Below are positions 34,764-43,525 of a stretch of 64,000 nt of DNA, one piece after another. Made by a program: the position numbers and the translations under genes. This DNA comes from Lysinibacillus timonensis. Its GTDB lineage: Bacteria > Bacillota > Bacilli > Bacillales_A > Planococcaceae. The DNA is taken from assembly GCF_900291985.1 (NCBI RefSeq), contig NZ_LT985980.1:3060001-3124000 (forward strand). Reading direction: 5' to 3'. Each line of letters begins with the position of its first letter. Positions within the stretch are counted from its first letter, which is position 1. The notes under the pieces were generated by a model. That model was not told the DNA's origin. It was given only the letters and a program-made list of their open reading frames with translations, and did not search any database.

Positions 34764-35705
34764 ATGTTTAGAAAATCTGCTTTATTAGCTACTGCCATTT
34801 CAGTAGCGTTAATTTCTTCACCATATGTAAATGCTGCTCAATTAGATTCATCAGCAATAGAGCCGAAAATTGAAGTTAGAGAAATAGAAGAAGTAACTTC
34901 CGTTGAAGAAAGATTAAATATGCTGGAATTAAGCATTGTGGGAACTACGCCTGAAGAAACAATCAGCCGTTTTGCAGAGGCAGTTAAGACAAGAAATGGT
35001 GCCTTACAATATGCCCTTTTCTTACCCGAGGCAAGAGTGGGGTTAACAGCTGAATTGGAACATAGCCATTGGGTAACGGGTGTTTCCAGCCCATGGGTTG
35101 AAACTTATAAGATTGTAAGTCAAAAAGAAATAGACAAGAATAAAATAGAATTCCAAGTACAATTTGATTTATATATATCTACAGGATTTGCAGGGAAAGA
35201 TACAGCTCGTCTAACTGTTGAGAAAGTTAATGAACGTTGGTATATTACTAGCCTTGGACCTGTAACTGAAAAAGAGGTTGGTATTTGGAATACGTTTTTA
35301 TCGATCAATGATGCAAATTTAGAGTACAACCTGAAGGAAATGCAATCATATGAAAGCACGCTAGGCTATACAATCCAATTACCAACAGAAATAATGACTC
35401 AACTTAAAATAATAGAAGGCACTAGTGAAAATGAAGAAGGAAAACCACCAACAACCTTCTTCTATCTTAAAGATTTAAATAAAGAGGTTCTTCTATTATC
35501 TATCATTCGCTTGTCGACGCAACAAGAGAATTCAGAATACTATCAAGATCATCCATTTTTAACAAAGGTGGCTACTAGCGACAAAGGATCATTCTTTATC
35601 GTCGTACCAAGTGAACACGCATATGCAGAAAATGCTGAATCAGATGAAGCTAAACAATGGAGTTATCTAGTAGAAGTTTTAAAAGAGAGATTGCAAAACT
35701 TATAA
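34764..35705 (+). CDS. Secreted protein with NTF2-like middle domain, unknown
   Basis: A 313-residue protein with a Sec signal peptide (FRKSALLATAISVALISS, cleavage near VNA-AQ at residue 24). After an acidic linker, a domain beginning TPEETISRFAEAVKTRNGAL and running to RLTVEKVNERWYITSLGP (about residues 60-175) looks NTF2-like, as in many Bacillus secreted proteins. A C-terminal alpha/beta part follows. The ATG follows GAGAGGAATAAATA. It has its own terminator. Role unknown. Confidence 0.7.
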   Translation: MFRKSALLATAISVALISSPYVNAAQLDSSAIEPKIEVREIEEVTSVEERLNMLELSIVGTTPEETISRFAEAVKTRNGALQYALFLPEARVGLTAELEHSHWVTGVSSPWVETYKIVSQKEIDKNKIEFQVQFDLYISTGFAGKDTARLTVEKVNERWYITSLGPVTEKEVGIWNTFLSINDANLEYNLKEMQSYESTLGYTIQLPTEIMTQLKIIEGTSENEEGKPPTTFFYLKDLNKEVLLLSIIRLSTQQENSEYYQDHPFLTKVATSDKGSFFIVVPSEHAYAENAESDEAKQWSYLVEVLKERLQNL

Positions 35706-35804
35706 ATGTTCATAGAAAGAGGGATTAAAAAGTTAACCTTTATAAATGAGTAGATTGCCATTTGAACATTAACGATAAAAGTACGAGGTGGCAAGTAGAG
35801 CAAA

Positions 35805-35848
35805 GAAAAAAGCAGTGACTTTTGATTAGAAGAATCACTGCTTTTTTC
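35805..35848 (+). terminator. Intrinsic terminator
   Basis: AAAAAAGCAGTGA / TCACTGCTTTTTT, with a 16-nt loop and a T-run. Confidence 0.88.
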
Positions 35849-35988
35849 TAGTACTTTAATTCTTCAGAAAGAGAAAAATACATAGTTCCTATAATTTATA
35901 GGAGAGATAGCTAGCTATTTTTATTATTAATCATGTTACAAGGTAACAAGTAGAATGTCTTACTATGTAGTACAGGAGAGGATAGCAG

Positions 35989-36486
35989 TTGGAAAGTGGT
36001 TTCTTGGCCATGTATGATCAATATTTTAATGATATATATAGATATGTGTTTGTGAAAACTGGGAACAAGTGGGATGCAGAAGATATTGTCAGTGAGATTT
36101 TCCGTAAATCCTATAAAAAACGCGAGCAAATAAATGAGATTCGCGATCAAAAAGCTTGGCTCTTCGCGATTGCACGAAATACAGTTATAGACTATTACAG
36201 AAAGAAAAAAGGAATTGCCATGGGAGAAGATATTGAGCATTATATGACCCCAGTTCCCTTTGAGGATTCCTTAGAAAAGTCGGAAGAACTGACCTGCTTA
36301 AAAAAGTCTCTACACTTTTTGCCAAAGGAAGAAATGGAGATTATTAATTTACGATATTTTGCCGAGTTGCAGTTTAAGGAAGTCGCTAGCCTACTTGAGT
36401 TACCAGACAATTCAATCCGGGTAAAAACAGGGCGCATAACAAAAAAACTAAAACAACTAATGAAAAAATGTTTGGGGGAAGGCTGA
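35989..36486 (+). CDS. ECF-family sigma factor (second in window)
   Basis: A 165-residue group-4 sigma factor. Region 2 has FNDIYRYVFVKTGNKWDAED and KAWLFAIARNTVIDYYRKKK; region 4 has LPKEEMEIINLRYFAELQFK and LPDNSIRVKTGRITKKL. The start is TTG 35989, 7 nt after AGGAGAGG. Its stop overlaps the next ATG (TGATG), which couples it to a membrane anti-sigma protein. It is not closely similar to the sigma factor at 2114. Confidence 0.88.
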   Translation: MESGFLAMYDQYFNDIYRYVFVKTGNKWDAEDIVSEIFRKSYKKREQINEIRDQKAWLFAIARNTVIDYYRKKKGIAMGEDIEHYMTPVPFEDSLEKSEELTCLKKSLHFLPKEEMEIINLRYFAELQFKEVASLLELPDNSIRVKTGRITKKLKQLMKKCLGEG

Positions 36487-38294
36487 TGGATGAGGAAAAA
36501 TTAGAGCGGCTACTTGTTGAAGCAAAAGAAAAAATTCCTGTGGACAATGAGTTCAAGAAAAGTCTTAGAAAGTCGTTTGAAAAGAACAGTAAAACTCGGT
36601 GGAATTCCACTATGAAGGCACTTTTCGGACTAACTGCAGCGGCAATAGTAGCCATCACTTTTATCTTAACAAGTACTCAACAGAGAATTGTAAGTGCAGC
36701 TGAATTACTAATCACGAATGCCTTATCCTTTGTGGATATGGCACAGGGTAATATTACAGCTTTGGACTATCAAGACGGTCAATTATTTATATCCATTAAG
36801 GGGGAAGGAACTTTCCGATACACATCGAATGGTTTGGTAAAAGTTAGTGACTTAGAAGCGGATGCAATTAGTGTAAATAAAGATGGCTCTAAAATGCTAT
36901 TGTCTAACGAAGGGGATATCTATGTTTTAGATTTAGTGAAACATGAGCAAAGAAATTTGTTAAAAGGTTCTAATCAGAAGCAATGGACAATGCCAGTTTG
37001 GAAAGATGAGCAGGTATATTATGTTGTAAAGCATATAGATGGCGAGAAACAAATTGTCCTAAAATCCCTTTATGATACGAATGAGGAGTTAATTGCAACC
37101 AATTCAAATTCAACAATCGCTGTAACAAAAGACTTTATTGTCTACGAAGAGAATGGAAATATTGTGAAGAAAGATTTAGTTTCAGGTGAATCGATTTTTG
37201 TGGATAGTGGAAAGAACCCATCTGTTTCCAAAGATGGTCACTATATCACTTATGTGAAGGAAGAAAACGGTTTGGAGGATGTTTGGATTATTGATGCGAA
37301 TTTGAAAACAAAGAAAAAAATTACTTCTAATCTAAAACAATATAATTCTAGCTTGCAGATGTATCAGTATGGCCATCACGTTTGGGATTCAAAAGAGAAC
37401 ACACTATATCTCATTAAAAAGCGAATGAATGGCATGAATGTAGAGGATATCCGCCTAGCAAAAATTGAACTTGGTACACAGGAGCTTTCATCAGTAGAAA
37501 CATTGGAGCAATTTTTACAAGCTTTAATTCTTCGAGATGATGATTATGCAAAAAGTCTAATGAATCAACCACCAGAATTCCTGACTGTATCAAATCCCCG
37601 TTACAAAGGTTTTAAAATCCTTTCTAATACAAAAGAGAAGGATTTGGAACACGTACAAGTAGAGGTAACTTTAGCAGAGGGGCATTTACCATATAACAGT
37701 ATTGTTAAGCTTGATTTCCAACTAAAGAAGGTAGAAGGTGGCTACCAAATCGAAAGTTATACAGAAGTGGGGAAAACAGAAATTTTATCATCAGATATGG
37801 AGTATGTGCAACTAATCGAAGGTGAACTGAAACGTGATTTATTTTCATTAGACGATTTAAGAGATAGACCAGAAATTTTAGATTCTAATATACGCTTTAG
37901 CTCAATGGTCTATAACCCTGGTGAAGAGATACTTTTCTTTGGCGTACAGGAAATGCCGTTAAATGAAGAATCCTCAAGTGTCACTCTCTGGACATATGAT
38001 TTGAACGAACATGAATTTGCATTTCTACAACGAATTGACGGTGGGATAGTATTAGAATCAATAACCCTTAGTCCAAATAACAAATATCTAGCAGTAGATA
38101 TTTTCTCAGAGAAAGACGATGAGCCGTCACTATATATTGTTGATATAGAGGAGAATGAATATTCTATCATTTTGAATCAATCTACTTCAACTTTTTGGAA
38201 GGATGATTCTTTGTATTATGAACTATGTGAGGGAAAACAAACTACAATACAAGAATTTAATCTTCAACATTCCAATTCAAGTAATAGCGACTAA
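36486..38294 (+). CDS. Membrane anti-sigma-like protein with beta-propeller sensor
   Basis: A 602-residue protein. A cytoplasmic segment (residues 1-40, rich in Lys/Glu) is followed by one membrane helix (about 42-60, ALFGLTAAAIVAITFIL) and a long external region. From about 85 to 330, WD40/TolB-like blades repeat (ISVNKDGSKMLLSNEGDIYV, VSKDGHYITYVKEENGLEDV). A second domain (about 340-440) resembles an NTF2-type fold, and more blade-like strands end the protein (LSPNNKYLAVDIFSEKDDE). Overlap with the sigma gene implies it holds that factor. ATG 36486 has GGGGGAAGG upstream. Confidence 0.75.
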   Translation: MDEEKLERLLVEAKEKIPVDNEFKKSLRKSFEKNSKTRWNSTMKALFGLTAAAIVAITFILTSTQQRIVSAAELLITNALSFVDMAQGNITALDYQDGQLFISIKGEGTFRYTSNGLVKVSDLEADAISVNKDGSKMLLSNEGDIYVLDLVKHEQRNLLKGSNQKQWTMPVWKDEQVYYVVKHIDGEKQIVLKSLYDTNEELIATNSNSTIAVTKDFIVYEENGNIVKKDLVSGESIFVDSGKNPSVSKDGHYITYVKEENGLEDVWIIDANLKTKKKITSNLKQYNSSLQMYQYGHHVWDSKENTLYLIKKRMNGMNVEDIRLAKIELGTQELSSVETLEQFLQALILRDDDYAKSLMNQPPEFLTVSNPRYKGFKILSNTKEKDLEHVQVEVTLAEGHLPYNSIVKLDFQLKKVEGGYQIESYTEVGKTEILSSDMEYVQLIEGELKRDLFSLDDLRDRPEILDSNIRFSSMVYNPGEEILFFGVQEMPLNEESSSVTLWTYDLNEHEFAFLQRIDGGIVLESITLSPNNKYLAVDIFSEKDDEPSLYIVDIEENEYSIILNQSTSTFWKDDSLYYELCEGKQTTIQEFNLQHSNSSNSD

Positions 38295-38317
38295 GGTTTA
38301 ATTTAATAAATCATATA

Positions 38318-38382
38318 AAAAGCGTATTCCTAAACTCGCTCCTTTTAGCGAAATAAGCTTAGAATAAGGGAATGCGCTTTTA
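38318..38382 (+). terminator. Terminator of second sigma operon
   Basis: AAAGCGTATTCC and GGGAATGCGCTTT form a long stem enclosing a smaller TCGCT...AGCGA hairpin, followed by TTTTATA. Confidence 0.75.
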
Positions 38383-38486
38383 TACTCATTTTAAGTGTTG
38401 TGTGTATAAGATGATAGGGTTAGTTAAAAGCTCAACCAATAGATGTTGAACTAAAAATTAAACGAAATATATAGAAGGTGCTTACA

Positions 38487-39083
38487 TTGATCATTTGGAT
38501 AAATGGAGCGTTTGGCTCAGGGAAAACGCAAACTGCTTACGAGTTACATAGAAGAATTCCTAACTCATTTGTCTATGACCCTGAAAATATTGGATTCTTT
38601 ATAGGGAAGAACATCCCAAAGGAAACGCGCAAAAATGACTTTCAAGATTATCCAATCTGGCGGGAGCTCAATTACAACTTACTTAAGTATATAGAACAAG
38701 AATACAAAGGAATTATTATTGTACCAATGACGATTGTTTGCCCACAATATTTTCAAGAGATTGTCAGTAAACTTAGAAGCGAAGGTATAGCCGTTCATCA
38801 TTTTGTACTATCAGCTTCAGAGGATACACTAATAAAGAGATTACGAGGAAGAGGAGAAGGGAAGAACTCATGGGCAGTAAAACAAATTGACCGTTGTATC
38901 AAAGGGTTAGCAAATGATTTGTTTCAACAACATATCGATACGAATGAGATGTCAATCGAAAAAGTAGCCGAAACTATTGCTTCTTTGCTTAATATCTCCT
39001 TACGACCGGATCATCGTAGTCAGTTTAAGAAAAAAATAGATCGGATAAAAACACAATTTAAACAGCTGAGAATTTTTAATTGA
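38487..39083 (+). CDS. tmrB: TmrB-like tunicamycin-resistance ATP-binding protein
   Basis: A 198-residue P-loop protein nearly the same length as B. subtilis TmrB. It begins IIWINGAFGSGKTQTAYEL (Walker A GAFGSGKT) and contains IIIVPMTIVCPQYFQEI and GKNSWAVKQIDRCIKGL. TmrB protects cells from tunicamycin, apparently by binding it at the membrane through a C-terminal amphipathic helix; the C-terminus here (KKIDRIKTQFKQLRIFN) fits such a helix. TTG 38487 follows AGAAGGTG and gives the TmrB N-terminus; GTG 38478 is less likely. It is monocistronic. Confidence 0.92.
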   Translation: MIIWINGAFGSGKTQTAYELHRRIPNSFVYDPENIGFFIGKNIPKETRKNDFQDYPIWRELNYNLLKYIEQEYKGIIIVPMTIVCPQYFQEIVSKLRSEGIAVHHFVLSASEDTLIKRLRGRGEGKNSWAVKQIDRCIKGLANDLFQQHIDTNEMSIEKVAETIASLLNISLRPDHRSQFKKKIDRIKTQFKQLRIFN

Positions 39084-39181
39084 AATAAACTATAAGATTG
39101 TGTTGTAGTTCTTTTATTAGTGGAATAATGGAGACATTTAATTTAGCAACTTTAAAAGACCCACACAAACGAGACTATCAT

Positions 39182-39319
39182 TTATGCACAGAATATATAC
39201 AAGATATTAACAGGTATATCCACATTTTCTGTTGATTATTATAACATGAGTTTTTAATTCTTATAGAATATTCACATAGATACCCACAATATCCACAGGA
39301 TACCCACAATATATCCACA
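39182..39319 (+). other. Cluster of DnaA-box-like nonamers
   Basis: All on one strand: TTATGCACA (39182-39190), ATATCCACA (39216-39224), ATATTCACA (39268-39276), ATACCCACA (ending 39288), ATATCCACA (ending 39297), ATACCCACA (ending 39308) and ATATCCACA (39311-39319). The last five end 12, 9, 11 and 11 bp apart, close to one helical turn. They match TTATCCACA at 7 or 8 of 9 positions. Flanks are AT-rich. No dnaA, dnaN or parAB gene is near. Confidence 0.5.
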
Positions 39320-39402
39320 TAAAAGGGAAGTGAATATGTTAAAAGACGCTAAGTGACTACAAATTTAAACATATTACGACTACATTCTAATTAAATTTAA
39401 AA

Positions 39403-39421
39403 GAGGGCAACTTATGCCCTC
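39403..39421 (-). terminator. Terminator of manganese catalase gene
   Basis: On the minus strand GAGGGCA / TGCCCTC with a 5-nt loop, followed by TTTTAAATTT. Confidence 0.75.
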
Positions 39422-39471
39422 AATTACTAACCAATTCTTATCGTTTTCCATAAATGTTATTCAAAGAAATC

Positions 39472-40389
39472 TTAATGCGAATTCAAATGTTTGAACTCAT
39501 GATCATCTCCGTCGAAGTCTTTAAAAATCTGTGGTTGGTAATTCGCTAATCCTGCTCCAGGTGGTAATTCACCAGGAATAGGCGAATTATGAATATAGGC
39601 TGGGGCTTGCTCCAACTTCGGTATTTCACCCATTGCTGCAGGGTTTGCAATATATTCGAAATTGCCTTGTCCATCCATGCTTTCTCCACTAGCCCAACGT
39701 CCTTGCGAACTTTCTTCGCCTTTTGAGAAATTCATAAAGGAATAAGAAACTTGTTGCTTTTCAAGCTCCTGTGGGAAAGTGCTAGGCACGATAGGCTTTT
39801 GATTTTGCTCTAATTCCTCAATTGCCGCCATCCATTGATTTTGGTGCATTGTATCACGGGCGATTAAGAATGATAGCATATCTCTAACACCAGAATCAGT
39901 TGTAGATTCATACAAACGAACTACCTGCAGTCTCCCTTGTGATTCTGCATTTAGGTTTGCGCGGAAATCAGCTAAAAGGTTTCCGCTTGCAATCGTATAA
40001 CGTGAATTCCATGGATAACCTACAGAGTCGGTAGGCGTCGCACCCAATCCAGATACAATTGCGTGCTGAGGATTCATTCCACCCAAAACGGCACCGATAA
40101 TCGGATCCTTAACAGCTTCTTCTTGGTCTTGAACAGGTGCTTTATCTAGCAATCGTGCAATCATTGTTGCAAGCATTTCAACGTGCGCCATTTCCTCTGT
40201 ACCTATATCTAACAGCATATCACGGTACTTTTCTTCACCACGGCAATTCCAACCTTGGAAAAGATACTGCATCATTACCGTAATTTCACCGAATTGTCCA
40301 CCTAAAACTTCCTGCAACTTCTTTGCATAGACAGGATCAGGCTTATCAGGCTTTGCATTATATTGTAATTCTTTAATATGATAGAACAA
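39472..40389 (-). CDS. Manganese (non-haem) catalase
   Basis: A 305-residue di-manganese catalase. The four-helix-bundle metal ligands are visible: E35 in GGQFGEITVMMQY, E66 and H69 in GTEEMAHVEM, a Glu in NAESQGRLQVVRLYE, and a His in ARDTMHQNQW. The C-terminal arm (GELPPGAGLANYQPQIF) wraps neighbouring subunits in the hexamer. It converts hydrogen peroxide to water and oxygen in the cytoplasm or in the spore coat (CotJC type). Start TTG 40389 follows AGGGAGGG. Its first residues, FYHIKELQYNAKPDKPDP, fit the family. Confidence 0.93.
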   Translation of the reverse strand: MFYHIKELQYNAKPDKPDPVYAKKLQEVLGGQFGEITVMMQYLFQGWNCRGEEKYRDMLLDIGTEEMAHVEMLATMIARLLDKAPVQDQEEAVKDPIIGAVLGGMNPQHAIVSGLGATPTDSVGYPWNSRYTIASGNLLADFRANLNAESQGRLQVVRLYESTTDSGVRDMLSFLIARDTMHQNQWMAAIEELEQNQKPIVPSTFPQELEKQQVSYSFMNFSKGEESSQGRWASGESMDGQGNFEYIANPAAMGEIPKLEQAPAYIHNSPIPGELPPGAGLANYQPQIFKDFDGDDHEFKHLNSH

Positions 40390-40587
40390 TTTTTTCCCTC
40401 CCTAGAAATACTCCTTAATATCTTTCCTACAAATGCCACAATTTAATACGTAATATAAAAGATTTATTAATATATACACTGTTAAAAATTGAACATCATA
40501 GTCAAATTAAGTATTGAAAAAAGAATATTAGATTCTCTACAGCACATGCTACCATTATCAAAGGTTTGAAAGGTAGAGGATGAACAC

Positions 40588-41286
40588 ATGAATTTTACAG
40601 AGCTTCTAATCAGGCTGGTTACCGCTTTTATTGTATTATTTGTTCTAACTCGAATTATGGGAAGAAAAGAAATTAGTCAAATGACTTTTTTTAACTTTGT
40701 ATCAGCTATTGCCATAGGATCTATCACAGGAAATTTAGCCGTGAGTCCAAGTCTTTCCATACAAAATGGAGTCATTGCACTAGTAGGATGGGCAATCTTT
40801 ACATTGATTATGGCTTTCATTGACATAAAATTTAAATCAGCCAGAAAGTTTACAACAGGTGAACCTATTATTGTTATAAAGGAAGGAAAGATCATGGAGA
40901 GCTCGCTTCGGAAATCGCAATTGGACGTAGATTCGTTATTATCGATGCTTCGTGCAAAGGACGTTTTCTCTTTAAAAGATGTGGAGTATGCTATTTTTGA
41001 AACAAGCGGAAATCTTTCTGTTATGAAAAAAGAGAATATACAGCCTGTAACAAAAGGGGATCTAAATATACAATCAAAATACAAAATGTATCCAACAGCT
41101 ACGCAAGTAATTTCAGATGGGCAGATTAATACAAATAATTTAGCCCGATTAAACCTAGACCAAAACTGGTTAGAACAGCAATTGCTAAATGCAGGAATCA
41201 ATTCTCCTTCACAAGTGTTTTTTGCGGAAGTGCAACCAGACGGAAGCCTATATATTGATAACAAAGATGATCAACTAATGAACTAA
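40588..41286 (+). CDS. DUF421 (YetF/YdfS-type) membrane protein
   Basis: A 232-residue protein with three N-terminal helices (residues about 5-80) and a cytoplasmic DUF421 domain. Signatures are VLTRIMGRKEISQMTFFNFV, AIAIGSITGNLA and, in the soluble part, EGKIMESSLRKSQLDVDSLL and FETSGNLSVM. Family members are common in Bacillus; YetF was linked to spore membrane protein complexes. The ATG follows GGTAGAGGATG. Function unproven. Confidence 0.88.
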   Translation: MNFTELLIRLVTAFIVLFVLTRIMGRKEISQMTFFNFVSAIAIGSITGNLAVSPSLSIQNGVIALVGWAIFTLIMAFIDIKFKSARKFTTGEPIIVIKEGKIMESSLRKSQLDVDSLLSMLRAKDVFSLKDVEYAIFETSGNLSVMKKENIQPVTKGDLNIQSKYKMYPTATQVISDGQINTNNLARLNLDQNWLEQQLLNAGINSPSQVFFAEVQPDGSLYIDNKDDQLMN

Positions 41287-41318
41287 CAGAAATAATGAAG
41301 CCATGGAAGATATAAATA

Positions 41319-41355
41319 AAAGTCGATTTCTATTCATCATAGGAAATCGACTTTC
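41319..41355. terminator. Bidirectional terminator
   Basis: AAAGTCGATTTC / GGAAATCGACTTT between convergent DUF421 and EamA genes. Followed by TTTATTTATATC on the minus strand and a weaker tract on the plus strand. Confidence 0.8.
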
Positions 41356-41430
41356 AAAATTGTAATTTTATTTAATGTGTAATATACGGCTATTTTAGTA
41401 ACATCTTTAAAGGAAAAGAGATAGTGTTTG

Positions 41431-42399
41431 TTAGGATAAACTTTCGCTTAAATTCGTCTGAACATGCTCTTCTGCCTCTTTCTTTTGCATCATCCTTACA
41501 AAAACATTATTCGATAGAAGAGCAATGATGATAAAGACAGTACCAATAAGATCAAATATCGTAACCGCATTTCCTTGGATAATCGATATTAAGAGCGTTG
41601 TAACAGGAACAAAGTTGATGAACAGTAATCCATTTAATGGTGATAAAATACTAACACCGATATTCCAACCTAGTAACGCTATAAGTCCAGGGAATATAAT
41701 CATAAACAACATATGTGGGCTTACTGCTACTATGTCACCAACTGATGGGACAGTAGTATAGCCAAACAGGGTTGTTCCTACAGTGATCACAATTGCTGTG
41801 ATTGTACCAAGTAAACAACTTAATGTTGAGTATCGTAACGCAGACCAATCACTAAATTCACTACCACCCATTGTATAAATGACCCATCCAATTACTGCAA
41901 TGAAAATAAGTACATTAGGAATGATATGATCTGTTGCACCAAGGAAAGATTGAATATCGCCTTTTGTAATAACTAACATAGCGCCGATAAAAGACACTAA
42001 CACGCATGATAACGTAAAGACATGTGGACGTTTTTTAAACAGCATCCATACGATAACAATTGAAATCATCGGCATCAATGATTCCATTATAGATGCGACC
42101 ATTACGCCAGATTGACCTAATAAATCTTCTCCCCAGAAGATAAAAAGATTATAGACCGTAAACGCCATTGTTCCGAAAAACCATAAACGCAAGACTTTCC
42201 CTTCAAATCGAAAAGCTTGTTTGCCTTCTTTCCATAATAGTAGGGCTACTAAAATGAGCGTTACTGCCCCGTAACGAATAATCGTAAAATAGAATGGATT
42301 GATATGTTTGAAAGCCTCATGTGCTACTGGAAACATAGCTCCCCATGAAACAGCAGCAATAAAGCATAAAAAAGCACCTAACAATACACTGTTTTTCAA
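41431..42399 (-). CDS. EamA-family (DMT) transporter
   Basis: A 322-residue, ten-helix metabolite exporter. The two EamA halves begin CFIAAVSWGAMFPVAHEAFK (about residue 12) and VLIFIAVIGWVIYTMGGSEF (about 160). Also present are GVMVASIMESLMPMISIV and NGLLFINFVPVTTLLISI. The start is TTG 42399 after GAGGTAGAGGT. It diverges from a LysR gene, with a Fur-like palindrome between them. The substrate is unknown. Confidence 0.88.
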   Translation of the reverse strand: MKNSVLLGAFLCFIAAVSWGAMFPVAHEAFKHINPFYFTIIRYGAVTLILVALLLWKEGKQAFRFEGKVLRLWFFGTMAFTVYNLFIFWGEDLLGQSGVMVASIMESLMPMISIVIVWMLFKKRPHVFTLSCVLVSFIGAMLVITKGDIQSFLGATDHIIPNVLIFIAVIGWVIYTMGGSEFSDWSALRYSTLSCLLGTITAIVITVGTTLFGYTTVPSVGDIVAVSPHMLFMIIFPGLIALLGWNIGVSILSPLNGLLFINFVPVTTLLISIIQGNAVTIFDLIGTVFIIIALLSNNVFVRMMQKKEAEEHVQTNLSESLS

Positions 42400-42472
42400 T
42401 TTACCTCTACCTCTTTCATGAATATGTCATCTTCATCTTATAACTATATCGATATCTCGTAAAACGAATAAA

Positions 42473-42491
42473 AATAATGATTATCATCATT
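42473..42491. promoter_or_regulatory. Fur-box-like palindrome between EamA and LysR genes
   Basis: AATAATGATTATCATCATT matches 15 of 19 positions of the classical Fur consensus. Its core ATGAT-T-ATCAT is a perfect palindrome. It lies 45-65 bp before the LysR start. It could instead be the LysR protein's own operator. Confidence 0.4.
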
Positions 42492-42535
42492 TTTATTGAT
42501 ATCATAGAATTGCATATAAAAAAGAGGGGTGGAGA

Positions 42536-43408
42536 ATGATGGAATTCAAGGATTTAGAGATATTTCAAATGGTGGCGGAAAAGGGAACGATTTCAGAAGT
42601 AGCAAAAGAATTCAGTTATGTACAATCGAATATTACATCCAGAATTCAGAAACTTGAAACGGAACTGAATACTCAGCTATTTAACCGACATCGTCGTGGG
42701 ATGACTTTAACACCAGAAGGAAAAAAATTATTAGCTTATAGTAAAAAAATATTATTGTTAACTGACGAAATGAAGAAAGCAGTTCAAAATAAAAATGAAC
42801 CATCTGGAAAACTAGAAATTGGGACAGTAGAAACTGTATATCATTTACCAAAAATATTATCTTCCTACATAAAAAAATATAAAAATGTCGATTTATCTTT
42901 ATTTACTGGGGTTACTGAGGATTTAGAAGAAGAGGTATTAAATCATAAGTTAGATGGAGCATTCGTTACAGAATCTGACTTCCATCCTGATCTTGTTTCC
43001 CATGAAGTATTTAATGAAGAGCTTGTGTTAATTTCAGATATGAGTGACACCACACTGGAAGAATTAAAAGAGGAACCATTCTTATGTTTTAGCGAAGGTT
43101 GTGGATATCGAACCAGGCTGGAAGCATGGTATAAGGACCAAAATATTACCCCACAGAAAGTAATGGAATTCGGTACGTTAGAAACCATATTACGTAGTGT
43201 GGCCATGGGACTTGGTGTCTCATTTGTCCCAAGATCGGCTGTTGCACATATGGAACAAAGTGGGCTCATCCGATGTCATACTCTCCCACATCAATACAGT
43301 AAAATTAAAACAGTGTTTATTAGAAGAGCTGACACTTATTTAACTTCAACAATTGAAAAATTTGTAGAAACGATTGAATCTAGTAAGCAAATAGAACTGA
43401 CATTTTAA
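42536..43408 (+). CDS. LysR-family transcriptional regulator
   Basis: A 290-residue LTTR. The N-terminal HTH (residues 1-60) has FKDLEIFQMVAEKGTISEVA and SNITSRIQKLETELNTQLFN. The substrate-binding domain (about 88-285) has LEIGTVETVYHLPKILSSY, DGAFVTESDFHPDLVS and ILRSVAMGLGVSFVPRSAV. It probably regulates the divergent EamA exporter. Two adjacent ATG codons (42536, 42539) follow GAGGGGTGG; either could be used. Confidence 0.92.
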   Translation: MMEFKDLEIFQMVAEKGTISEVAKEFSYVQSNITSRIQKLETELNTQLFNRHRRGMTLTPEGKKLLAYSKKILLLTDEMKKAVQNKNEPSGKLEIGTVETVYHLPKILSSYIKKYKNVDLSLFTGVTEDLEEEVLNHKLDGAFVTESDFHPDLVSHEVFNEELVLISDMSDTTLEELKEEPFLCFSEGCGYRTRLEAWYKDQNITPQKVMEFGTLETILRSVAMGLGVSFVPRSAVAHMEQSGLIRCHTLPHQYSKIKTVFIRRADTYLTSTIEKFVETIESSKQIELTF

Positions 43409-43525
43409 TTTTCAATACTTTGGTCGGATATTAGTAGTGGGAAAATTTTGCTCAGGCGACTAATTTGAATTGCTAATACTCCCTGTGAAATAATAATTGA
43501 GACATGTTACGAAAGGGGTTTTTAG

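Noticed and set aside
39182..39319. Chromosomal oriC
   Set aside because: The boxes are suggestive, but dnaA, dnaN, recF, gyrB and other origin genes are absent and the boxes deviate at position 1. It was reported as a cluster only.
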